The notes under the pieces are model-generated. The model searched no databases. It saw nothing but the letters and a program-made list of their open reading frames with translations, and was not told where the DNA came from. A stretch of 6,610 bases of DNA, from NCBI GenBank assembly GCA_030684755.1, contig JAUXXN010000352.1, forward strand, positions 1-6,610. Direction: 5' to 3'. The stretch is from Hydrogenophaga sp. GTDB lineage: Bacteria; Pseudomonadota; Gammaproteobacteria; Burkholderiales; Burkholderiaceae_C. Both the position numbers and the translations under genes were made by a program. The number at the start of each line of letters is the position of its first letter. Position 1 is the first letter of the stretch. This document shows positions 1-5,937 of this stretch, piece after piece.

Positions 1-124
1 AGCTCACACCGGTGGACGACTGAATGCTTGGAATTGCAAGAAGCGCCAAGCCTTTGGGTGTCATCGGGTGATATGAAGGCGTGTCTTCACGAAAAGCGTC
101 GGCCAAATGTGATCCGGCGTCCAA
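1..124 (-). CDS. Possible 5' part of a reading frame running off the left edge
   Basis: On the minus strand an open frame begins just after an in-frame TGA and continues without a stop to base 1. Possible starts are TTG at 124 (about 41 residues visible) or ATG at 64 (reading MTPKGLALLAIPSIQSSTGV). Neither has a clear Shine-Dalgarno sequence. The composition reads like ordinary protein, but third-position GC is only moderate and the visible piece is too short to assign a family. If real, it would lie about 14 bp downstream of the 97-aa gene on the same strand and could share its transcript. An alternative for the extreme edge is the last few codons of a plus-strand gene ending in TGA at 21-23; this cannot be tested here. 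Confidence 0.3.
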   Translation of the reverse strand, partial: MDAGSHLADAFREDTPSYHPMTPKGLALLAIPSIQSSTGVS

Positions 125-138
125 CCGTCAATGAGCCG

Positions 139-432
139 TTAATTTTTCTCAGCCGTGTCCACGGCAGGCGGTGCTGCTTGATCTTCCAGCAGTTGGCCTA
201 ATTGCATCGAAATGTCCAGCAGAACCGCTTTGCTGGTGTAGTAACGGTCCAGCCGCCATTCGCTCAGCAGCTCCAGTGCCAAACCGAAGTCGTTGTAGTC
301 CAGTTGGTACAACTCAGAGAGTTTGAAAGGCTCTTCTGACTCCAAAGCCACGACCAAGGCCGAGAGAATCTTGGCTTCTGGTTTCTCGGGGTTGTGCTCG
401 ATCAGTTTGCGGGTTTTTTTAAGGGCTCTCAT
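139..432 (-). CDS. Small hypothetical protein, 97 aa
   Basis: I do not recognise the family. The protein is soluble-looking, with no signal peptide or membrane segment. It starts with a basic stretch (MRALKKTRKLIEHN), continues with helix-forming segments around ESEEPFKLSELYQLDYNDF and LALELLSEWRLDRYY, and ends in an acidic, Ala/Pro-rich tail. The frame is open upstream as far as a TTG at 507, with other ATGs at 498, 489 and 444. I chose ATG 432 because GAGG sits six bases upstream of it, and because a plausible promoter (-35 at 502-507, -10 at 478-483) lies inside the longer version. ATG 444 (101 aa) is the main alternative. The gene is divergent from the three-gene operon and shares its control region. 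It has normal codon use and reads as a real, compact gene; its role is unknown. Confidence 0.7.
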   Translation of the reverse strand: MRALKKTRKLIEHNPEKPEAKILSALVVALESEEPFKLSELYQLDYNDFGLALELLSEWRLDRYYTSKAVLLDISMQLGQLLEDQAAPPAVDTAEKN

Positions 433-438
433 GGACAA

Positions 439-442
439 CCTC
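439..442 (-). promoter_or_regulatory. Ribosome binding site deciding the start of the 97-aa gene
   Basis: On the minus strand GAGG is followed by six bases and ATG 432. None of the ATGs further upstream has a comparable, well-spaced purine-rich motif, so this site favours the short form of the protein. Confidence 0.45.
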
Positions 443-477
443 ATGCTTTCAACTGTAGACGCAGGAGGGATGAAGTT

Positions 478-507
478 CTTACACCGCATCCCATTCATTT
501 GTGACAA
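478..507 (-). promoter_or_regulatory. Candidate sigma-70 promoter for the 97-aa gene
   Basis: Read on the minus strand, TTGTCA (502-507) matches five of six -35 consensus bases. TGTAAG (478-483) matches four of six -10 bases after an 18-bp spacer. Transcription would start near 471, upstream of ATG 444 and ATG 432 but downstream of the longer candidate starts. The perfect palindrome at 513-529 lies just upstream of the -35. The call is pattern-based only. Confidence 0.4.
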
Positions 508-512
508 AGCAT

Positions 513-529
513 AACGGGATCATCCCGTT
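513..529. repeat. 17-bp perfect palindrome, possible operator
   Basis: AACGGGAT and ATCCCGTT are exact inverted copies around a single central C. The element lies between the divergent 97-aa gene and the three-gene operon, five bases upstream of the candidate minus-strand -35. There is no T-tract on either side, so it does not look like a terminator. A dimeric regulator site is the natural reading; the regulator is unknown. Confidence 0.45.
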
Positions 530-534
530 GTGTG

Positions 535-576
535 ATGACATCTGTGTGGCAGTTTCGTGACTGAAAAAATGACATC
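535..576. repeat. Short direct repeat pair ATGACATC
   Basis: The octamer ATGACATC occurs at 535-542 and again at 569-576, 34 bp apart start to start. That is close to three helical turns, so both copies would face the same side of the DNA. It lies in the divergent control region. Two copies of an octamer could be chance. Confidence 0.25.
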
Positions 577-611
577 CATCGGTTGTCTTGCCTGCTGGTC
601 CAACACCTTTT

Positions 612-619
612 GCTACAGT
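612..619 (+). promoter_or_regulatory. Candidate extended -10 promoter of the three-gene operon
   Basis: TG at 612-613 region followed by TACAGT (614-619) forms an extended -10 type element about 67 bp before the first operon gene. The best -35-like hexamer, TTGCCT at 588-593, is 20 bp away, which is too far for a standard spacer, so the call depends on the TGn extension. The site lies within the upstream extension of the first gene's frame, which supports starting that gene at 686 instead of 557. Confidence 0.3.
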
Positions 620-676
620 TTTTGTCACTGTCTCGCCACACGCCTTGTGCAAGATCGAAGAGCAACAAATTGCCAT

Positions 677-681
677 GGAGG
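677..681 (+). promoter_or_regulatory. Ribosome binding site deciding the start of the 646-aa gene
   Basis: GGAGG lies four bases before ATG 686. The alternative upstream GTG at 557 has no such site and would add a 43-residue, Cys-rich stretch unlike the rest of the protein. Confidence 0.65.
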
Positions 682-685
682 TTGT

Positions 686-2626
686 ATGGAAAAAGAAAAT
701 GCGGTTGCTTCGCTGGGTCAGTCCACGCTGCTGCTTCCCGCCTGGGTCAAGGCCGCCTTGCAGGCCAACGACCGCCTCAAGCTGTACTTGTCGGTGTTGC
801 AGTCGGCAGCGCAGCGTGCCGCCAACCCTGGAGCGGCTTTCCCCGACTGGGCGCGCGAGATTGTTCACTTGGGTCTGCGCGATGCCTCCTGGCTCAAAGA
901 TGTGGCCACCACCGCCTACTTGCAAGACCAGACATTGATCGTGCCCGAGTTGTCTCTGTGGCTGGGGGCTTTGGCCTCTGACCTGAGCATCATGGCGCGG
1001 CCCTTGTGCGACGTGGCCGAGCACAAGAATGCGGCCCTGGCAGCGCGGCGTGACCGCTGGCTCAAGAGAATCGAAGAGCTCAACGACGAGGAGGGTCTGA
1101 GCCCGCAGGCGCTCAACGACCTGACCCATGGCAACCGCCACGGCAGCGACAGCTTTCACTTGCTGGTGATGGACTTGCACAAACAGCTCAACACCATGGC
1201 GGTGGCGGTGGCCACCGAAGATGTGGACGGCGCGCATGTGTGGCAGGTGCAAGACAGCGACCGGCCCCTGATCCGCGCTTTCATGCGCGGCCTTGCCCGC
1301 ACAGCAGCACTCAAGTTCAATCACCCGGGTCTGGACACCGCCGTGACCCGCGACGGCGAGCGTCTGCTGATCCAGAACGACATTGGCACCAACGACGCGC
1401 ATGTGCTGGTAATTGAAGTTCAAGGGCGCAACATCCATCTGACCTATTCCGACCTGCATGTGCCCCGGTTTGGCTTCTTTCGGCAGATGCTGGAGGGCGT
1501 TGGTTTTGAGTGGACGGTTTTTGACCCGCGTACAACGGCAGGTCTGAACCAAGGCAAACCGTACCAAGTGGGCCACGCGGTTTTCATGGCGGCCGATGAC
1601 GAGGCCCTGCAAGTGGCGCTGGAGGCGGTGGCATCGCGCATTGTGTTTGTGATCGACTGGAACCGCGCCCGCAAGCGGCTGCAAGAATTTGTGCGCAAAC
1701 CGGTGGCCATGGCCGTGTTGCGCGACGCCGCCGACCACGATATGGGCCACATGGCCTGGCTGCTGGCCGGTGGTGAGCAGCTCATTTACGAAGCCATGCA
1801 AGCGGTGGACGCCGACGCGTTCCGTATTGGCGACCGGCTCGACCAAGTGCTCGGCGAGGCCGCCACGGAGGCCTTTTTGCAAGATCTGCTGCGCATGTCC
1901 AGCATCAAGCTTCGCCAGCAGCAACCGGTGGCGCTGATTGCCGACGAAGCCCGGTTGCTGCTGGCTCGGGTGCTGCAACGCCGCACCTTTGAATTTGATT
2001 TGCTGGCCGAACACGCCGCCTTTTGCCATGCGCTGGCCCTTGCGCTGGGCGAGGCGCTGGAATTTGCCAGCACCACCGCCGACAGCGTGCAACGCGCCAA
2101 AAACTGGGAGCGCAAGGCCGACCACCTGCTCATGGAAGCGCGCCGCCGCGCCGAACGCCAGCCGCGCTGGTTGCCCATGGTGCAGTTGCTTGACGACATG
2201 GACGACACAGCCGACGCTCTGGAAGAGGCCACCTTTATCCACAGCATGACGCTGACCCAGCCCCTGGCCGGGTTGCCACCAGCGGTGAACGAGGTGTTGG
2301 CCGAACTGGCCGACACCACGCTGGCCGCCATTCAAGACCAGATCAAAGCCATAGAAATTGCGCGCCACATGAGCGAACACACCGAGCCCGCCGACAGCGA
2401 AGCCTTTTTGCAGGCGCTTTGGCGCATGCTGCGCGCTGAACGCATTTGTGACGACCTGTTGCGCAGTGCCCGGGCACGCATCGTGCATAGCCTGCACGCC
2501 ACACCCGCCTTGTTCTCGCTCGCCACCGAACTCGCCGCCACCATCGAGAAAGCCACCGACAGCCTGCTCCGCGCGGGTTACGCGCTGCGCAAACTGGTTT
2601 TCAACAAATCGGGAATGACCGCATGA
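686..2626 (+). CDS. PhoU-like/DUF47-type domain protein with a large uncharacterised N-terminal region, 646 aa
   Basis: This is the first gene of the operon. The C-terminal third (about residues 434-641) is a helical bundle resembling the DUF47/PhoU family, whose members regulate or accompany phosphate transport. It carries repeated E/DxxxD motifs typical of PhoU-type metal sites: E475-D479, D503-D507 with D506-D510, E585-D589 and E621-D625. It ends in a helix near RAGYALRKLVFNKSG, like the DUF47 terminus. Residues 1-200 are mostly helical. Residues 215-330 look alpha/beta, with the striking segment LLIQNDIGTNDAHVLVIEV (227-245). Residues 330-430 are helical again, with a HDMGH motif (351-355). 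I do not recognise the first 430 residues. DUF47 proteins are normally about 210 aa and free-standing, so this is a long, fused form. No signal peptide or membrane segment is seen; it is probably cytoplasmic. Its stop overlaps the start of the PPDK-like gene, implying coupled translation and probably a shared function. The domain call rests on reading by eye. Confidence 0.8.
   Translation: MEKENAVASLGQSTLLLPAWVKAALQANDRLKLYLSVLQSAAQRAANPGAAFPDWAREIVHLGLRDASWLKDVATTAYLQDQTLIVPELSLWLGALASDLSIMARPLCDVAEHKNAALAARRDRWLKRIEELNDEEGLSPQALNDLTHGNRHGSDSFHLLVMDLHKQLNTMAVAVATEDVDGAHVWQVQDSDRPLIRAFMRGLARTAALKFNHPGLDTAVTRDGERLLIQNDIGTNDAHVLVIEVQGRNIHLTYSDLHVPRFGFFRQMLEGVGFEWTVFDPRTTAGLNQGKPYQVGHAVFMAADDEALQVALEAVASRIVFVIDWNRARKRLQEFVRKPVAMAVLRDAADHDMGHMAWLLAGGEQLIYEAMQAVDADAFRIGDRLDQVLGEAATEAFLQDLLRMSSIKLRQQQPVALIADEARLLLARVLQRRTFEFDLLAEHAAFCHALALALGEALEFASTTADSVQRAKNWERKADHLLMEARRRAERQPRWLPMVQLLDDMDDTADALEEATFIHSMTLTQPLAGLPPAVNEVLAELADTTLAAIQDQIKAIEIARHMSEHTEPADSEAFLQALWRMLRAERICDDLLRSARARIVHSLHATPALFSLATELAATIEKATDSLLRAGYALRKLVFNKSGMTA
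2623..2626 (+). other. ATGA start-stop overlap between operon genes 1 and 2
   Basis: The ATG of the PPDK-like gene (2623) overlaps the TGA of the upstream gene (2624-2626). Only a weak GGGA lies upstream, so translation of the second gene probably depends on ribosomes finishing the first. This implies near-matched production of the two proteins. Confidence 0.8.
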
Positions 2627-4293
2627 ACGCCACGCACCACTGGCCCAAACACTTTTATCTGGTCGCCAGCGGCCAGACGCCACCGCACCACAAGCCCACG
2701 TGCGAAAACATGGGCTCCAAAGCCCACAACCTGCTGCGCATGGCCAGCATGGGCCTGCCAGTACCGCCCGCGCTGGTGGTGGGCACGCACTTCACCCGTG
2801 CGCCTGAAGACTGCATGCTGCCGCTTTTCAGCGTGGGCTTGCCCGCGCTGGAGTCGGCCACCAACATGGTGTTTGGCGACCCGCGCCAGCCGCTCATCGT
2901 TTCGGTGCGCTCGGGCGCGCCGGTGTCCATGCCCGGCATGATGGAAACCTTGCTCAACGTCGGCCTGTGCGATGCCACCTTGCCTGGCCTGCTGCGCCAA
3001 ACCGGCAACCCGCGTTTGGTGTGGGACGCCTACCGCCGCCTCATCGCCACCTACGGCGAAGTGGTGGCCGGTTTGCCCGGCGCCCTGTTTGAAGGCGAAC
3101 TCCAGCGCACCACCCTGGGGCGGGACGAGCGCTTGCTTGACTTCAGCGAGCTGCGCGACCTCAGTCAACGCTTTCTAACCATTTACCAAGCCCACGCGGG
3201 CGCGCCGTTTCCGCAAGATGTGCGTGCCCAACTCAGCGGTGCGGTGCATGCTGTGTTCGCTTCGTGGCACTTGCCCAAAGCCACCAGCTACCGGGAAATG
3301 CACGGCGTCGACGACGCCATGGGCACCGCCGTGACCATTCAGCGCATGGTGTTCGGCAACTCGGGTTGCCATTCGGGCGCAGGCGTGGGTTTCACACGCG
3401 ACCCGACCAGCGGCCACAACGCCATTTGGGTGGACTTTTTGGCCAATGCCCAGGGCGAAGACGTGGTGGCCGGGCAGCGCAATGCGCACGGCCACGAGGT
3501 GCTGGCCCAAACCGCCCCTGACGCTTGGAACGAACTGCAAGCCATTGCCCTGCGGCTGGAACAAGAGTTCCAAGACATGCAGGACTTTGAATTCACAGTC
3601 GAAGACGGCGCGCTGTACATGCTGCAAACCCGCGTCGGTCAGCGCACACCGCAGGCCGCAGCCCGCATTGCGTTGGACCTGCTGGACGAAGGCCTGATCA
3701 GCCGCGATCAAGCGCTGGAGCGCACCCACAACTTGCAAGACAGCGACCTCAGCACCCAGCGCGTGGTGGCGCAAAACGCGGACCAGCCCGGCACAGCGGC
3801 CGCCACGCCCGTGGCACAGGCCTTGTCGGCCTGCAACGGCGTGGTCACTGGCGAGATTGCGCTGGACGCCCAGCGAGTGCAGGAACGCACCAGCGCCGGT
3901 GTGGCGGTGGTGCTGGTGCGCCCAGACACCCAGACCAGCGACATTGCCGCCCTGGACGCTGCCGTTGGCCTGCTGACCCAGCGCGGCGCGCGCACCTCGC
4001 ACGCCGCCGTGGTGGCACGGCAGATGAACAAAGTTTGCTTGGTGGCTTGCAGCGCCTTGCACATCGACGAAGCCCAACGCAGCGTGCGCTTGGGCGAACA
4101 CATGTTGGCTGAAGGCGATGTGATCACACTCGACGGCAACGACGGTCTGGTCTACGCAGGCCCAGTGGCCACCCTTGACGTGATTGACGAGTCCTTGCTG
4201 GCGCGGTTGGCTGCGTTACGCAAAGCCGTCGGGCGACCCTTGAACCACAAACCGGGCAAGCATGGGCAACACGCCACAATCACCGCTGACTGA
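2623..4293 (+). CDS. PPDK-like protein lacking the PEP/pyruvate-binding domain, 556 aa
   Basis: It resembles the N-terminal two thirds of pyruvate,phosphate dikinase, which uses ATP and phosphate to phosphorylate a histidine. ATP-grasp features are present: a GSKAHNL loop with Lys33, VSVRSGAPVSMPGMME (93-108) with Arg96, GTAVTIQRMVFGNSG (234-248), FTRDP (257-261), AQGEDVVAG (276-284), and DFEF...LQTR with Asp321, Glu323 and Gln335, the positions known from the Clostridium symbiosum enzyme. The swivelling phosphohistidine domain follows (about 395-515), with GARTSHAAVVAR (455-466) and catalytic His460. The protein ends about 40 residues later in a polar tail, where full-length PPDK (about 870-900 aa) would begin its PEP/pyruvate barrel. 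The stop is clean and is followed by a ribosome binding site for the next gene, so this appears to be a settled architecture, not recent damage. All visible catalytic residues remain, so ATP-dependent self-phosphorylation is plausible. The final phosphoryl acceptor is unknown and may be supplied by a partner protein. Confidence 0.88.
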   Translation: MNATHHWPKHFYLVASGQTPPHHKPTCENMGSKAHNLLRMASMGLPVPPALVVGTHFTRAPEDCMLPLFSVGLPALESATNMVFGDPRQPLIVSVRSGAPVSMPGMMETLLNVGLCDATLPGLLRQTGNPRLVWDAYRRLIATYGEVVAGLPGALFEGELQRTTLGRDERLLDFSELRDLSQRFLTIYQAHAGAPFPQDVRAQLSGAVHAVFASWHLPKATSYREMHGVDDAMGTAVTIQRMVFGNSGCHSGAGVGFTRDPTSGHNAIWVDFLANAQGEDVVAGQRNAHGHEVLAQTAPDAWNELQAIALRLEQEFQDMQDFEFTVEDGALYMLQTRVGQRTPQAAARIALDLLDEGLISRDQALERTHNLQDSDLSTQRVVAQNADQPGTAAATPVAQALSACNGVVTGEIALDAQRVQERTSAGVAVVLVRPDTQTSDIAALDAAVGLLTQRGARTSHAAVVARQMNKVCLVACSALHIDEAQRSVRLGEHMLAEGDVITLDGNDGLVYAGPVATLDVIDESLLARLAALRKAVGRPLNHKPGKHGQHATITAD

Positions 4294-4315
4294 GCCCAGT
4301 TTTTAGCAACCCTCC

Positions 4316-4320
4316 GGAGA
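4316..4320 (+). promoter_or_regulatory. Ribosome binding site of the MaoC-phosphotransacetylase gene
   Basis: GGAGA lies eight bases before ATG 4329 in the 35-bp spacer after the PPDK-like gene. It supports ATG 4329 over the in-frame ATG at 4335. No promoter or terminator is evident in the spacer. Confidence 0.6.
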
Positions 4321-4328
4321 ATCTCACC

Positions 4329-5744
4329 ATGAACATGGGCAACGACTTTGTTGAAAACCACACCTTTGATGAACTGCAAATTGGCCAAAGCGCCCGCTTG
4401 CTGCGCACCCTGACCCTGCTCGACATTCAAGCCTTTGCGGCGGTTTCTGGCGACACCAATCCCGCGCACCTGAACGCCGAATACGCCAACGACACGCTGT
4501 TTCACGGCGTCATTGGACACGGCATGTGGAGCGGCGCCCTCATTTCAGCGCTGCTGGGAACCCAGTTCCCCGGCACCGGCACCATTTATCTGGACCAGGC
4601 CCTGCATTTCTCGCGCCCGGTTCGAATTGGCGACACCCTGACCGTGAGCGTTACCGTCACCGCCAAAGACGAGCTGAAAAAAGTGGTGGACATGGCTTGC
4701 GAAGCCGTTAACCAAAAAGGTGAATGCGTGGTCAGCGGCATGGCGCGTGTGCTGGCACCGTCGAAGAAAGTTCGCATGCCTCGGGGCAGTGTGCCCACCA
4801 TACAGCTGTTCGACCCCGAAGCCCGCTTCAACGACCTGCTGGTCAAGGTGCGCCACATGCCAGCCGTGCGCTGCGCTGTTGCGCACCCGTGCGACGAGGG
4901 TTCGTTGCGCGGCGCGGTGGAAGCCGCTGGCTACGGGTTGCTGGTGCCGGTGCTCATTGGCCCTGAAACCCGCATCCGTGCGCTGGCCGAACAGTTGGGC
5001 CTGGACCTGAGCGGCATCGAACTGGTCAACACGCCTCACAGCCACGCATCCGCCGAACACGCCGCCGCCATGGCCGCCGTGGGTGAGGTGGGCAGCCTCA
5101 TGAAAGGCAGCATGCACACCAACGAATTCATCCAAGCCGTGGTGTCGCGCAAAGAACTGCGCACCGGGCGGCGCATGTCTCATGTGTTCCGGTTCGATGT
5201 GCCGCTGTACAGCAAGCCCTTGCTTATCACCGATGCCGCGCTCAACATCCGTCCCACGCTGGAAGAAAAGGTGGACATCGTGCAAAACGCCATCGACTTT
5301 GCGCGCCTGATGGGTGTTGAAGTGCCCCGTGTGGCGCTGTTGGCGGCTGTGGAAAACGTCAGTTCCAACATGCCGTCCACGCTCGACGCCGCTGCTTTGT
5401 GCAAGATGGCCGACCGGGGCCAGATTCGCGGCGGTTTGCTGGACGGCCCTCTGGCCTTTGACAACGCCATTTCCGCCGAGGCAGCGCTCATCAAAAACAT
5501 CGAGTCACCGGTGGCCGGGCAGGCAGACATTTTGGTGGTGCCCGATTTGGAGAGCGGCAACATGCTGGCCAAACAGCTCGAATACCTGGCGGGTGCCACC
5601 GGCTCCGGCATTGTGCTGGGCGCGCGCGTGCCGATTGCCCTGACCAGCCGTGCCGACGGTCCACGCGCCCGCGCCGCCTCGGCCTTGCTGGCGCAAATGG
5701 TGGCTCACTTGGGCCATGCCGGTCTGGGCAAAGCGGGGGCTTGA
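4329..5744 (+). CDS. Bifunctional MaoC-type enoyl-CoA hydratase / phosphate acetyl(butyryl)transferase, 471 aa
   Basis: Two enzymes are fused. Residues 10-145 form a MaoC hot-dog fold with the hydratase-2 motif AAVSGDTNPAHLN (37-49), in which Asp42 and His47 are the expected catalytic pair, followed by GVIGHGMWSGALIS (60-73). Residues 160-468 form a phosphate acetyl/butyryltransferase domain with VPDLESGNMLAKQLEYLAG (404-422) and GIVLGARVPIALTSRAD (427-443). Ser440 and Arg441 fall in the conserved phosphate/acyl-phosphate site. The hydratase half would add water to 2-enoyl-CoA to give (R)-3-hydroxyacyl-CoA. The transferase half exchanges CoA for phosphate on short acyl groups. The length matches the usual fused proteins (about 470 aa), and nothing essential seems missing. 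It is the last gene of the operon. In many relatives this fusion stands beside an acetate kinase; here it follows a truncated PPDK-like gene and is followed by convergent terminators. Acyl chain preference cannot be read from the sequence. Confidence 0.93.
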   Translation: MNMGNDFVENHTFDELQIGQSARLLRTLTLLDIQAFAAVSGDTNPAHLNAEYANDTLFHGVIGHGMWSGALISALLGTQFPGTGTIYLDQALHFSRPVRIGDTLTVSVTVTAKDELKKVVDMACEAVNQKGECVVSGMARVLAPSKKVRMPRGSVPTIQLFDPEARFNDLLVKVRHMPAVRCAVAHPCDEGSLRGAVEAAGYGLLVPVLIGPETRIRALAEQLGLDLSGIELVNTPHSHASAEHAAAMAAVGEVGSLMKGSMHTNEFIQAVVSRKELRTGRRMSHVFRFDVPLYSKPLLITDAALNIRPTLEEKVDIVQNAIDFARLMGVEVPRVALLAAVENVSSNMPSTLDAAALCKMADRGQIRGGLLDGPLAFDNAISAEAALIKNIESPVAGQADILVVPDLESGNMLAKQLEYLAGATGSGIVLGARVPIALTSRADGPRARAASALLAQMVAHLGHAGLGKAGA

Positions 5745-5797
5745 AGAGTTTGAGCGGTTGACGGTGTGGGCGCGCTGACCGATGGGCAGGCGCGCAT

Positions 5798-5830
5798 AAA
5801 AATACCGCGATGCTGTGACAGCATCGCGGT
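5798..5830 (-). terminator. Distal intrinsic terminator, minus-strand direction
   Basis: Thirteen-base arms (5804-5816 and 5818-5830) are perfect inverted copies around one base; in RNA this folds as a stem of 11-12 pairs with a 3-5 base loop. Read on the minus strand it is followed by five T residues (5798-5802). On the plus strand an A-tract follows, not a T-tract, so it is a poor plus-strand intrinsic terminator, although the stem could still protect the 3' end of the operon mRNA. It is probably a back-up terminator for the porin transcript. Confidence 0.75.
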
Positions 5831-5889
5831 TAAAAAATCACGCGGTCTCTGATTGCAATTCCTTGCTCCGCGCAACCTTGGAAAAACGG

Positions 5890-5924
5890 AAAAAAGAGTA
5901 TGTGCGCCACCGGGGTGGCGCACA
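5890..5924 (-). terminator. Proximal intrinsic terminator of the porin gene
   Basis: A perfect 10-bp GC-rich stem (5901-5910 with 5915-5924, loop 5911-5914) begins 13 bases after the porin stop codon in the direction of transcription. On the minus strand it is followed, after five bases, by six T residues (5890-5895) and then another T-run. This matches a rho-independent terminator. Confidence 0.85.
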
Positions 5925-5937
5925 GCTGTAGCAGAGA

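Noticed and set aside
470..514. 14-codon plus-strand leader peptide after an AGGAGG motif
   Set aside because: The purine motif is only one base from the ATG, too close for use. The frame is part of a longer shadow opposite the small gene, and no attenuator structure follows.
557..685. Upstream extension of the first operon gene to a GTG start at 557
   Set aside because: There is no ribosome binding site, the 43 added residues are Cys-rich and unlike the rest, and it would cover the candidate promoter. ATG 686 has GGAGG just upstream.
479..2683. 734-aa open frame on the minus strand, antisense to the first operon gene
   Set aside because: It is a shadow frame made by the GC-rich codon pattern of the plus-strand gene. 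It is rich in His, Gln and Gly, has no recognisable domain, and extends over the divergent control region. The plus-strand gene has a good ribosome site and domain support.
3175..4101. 308-aa open frame on the minus strand, antisense to the PPDK-like gene
   Set aside because: It lies wholly inside a gene with clear PPDK motifs, and its composition is typical of an antisense shadow.
4545..5285. 246-aa open frame on the minus strand, antisense to the MaoC-transferase gene
   Set aside because: It is fully covered by a gene with strong family motifs, is His-rich and has no recognisable fold.
5705..5923. 72-aa minus-strand frame in the convergent spacer
   Set aside because: It covers both terminator hairpins and the 3' end of the MaoC-transferase gene, and has no sign of a real protein.
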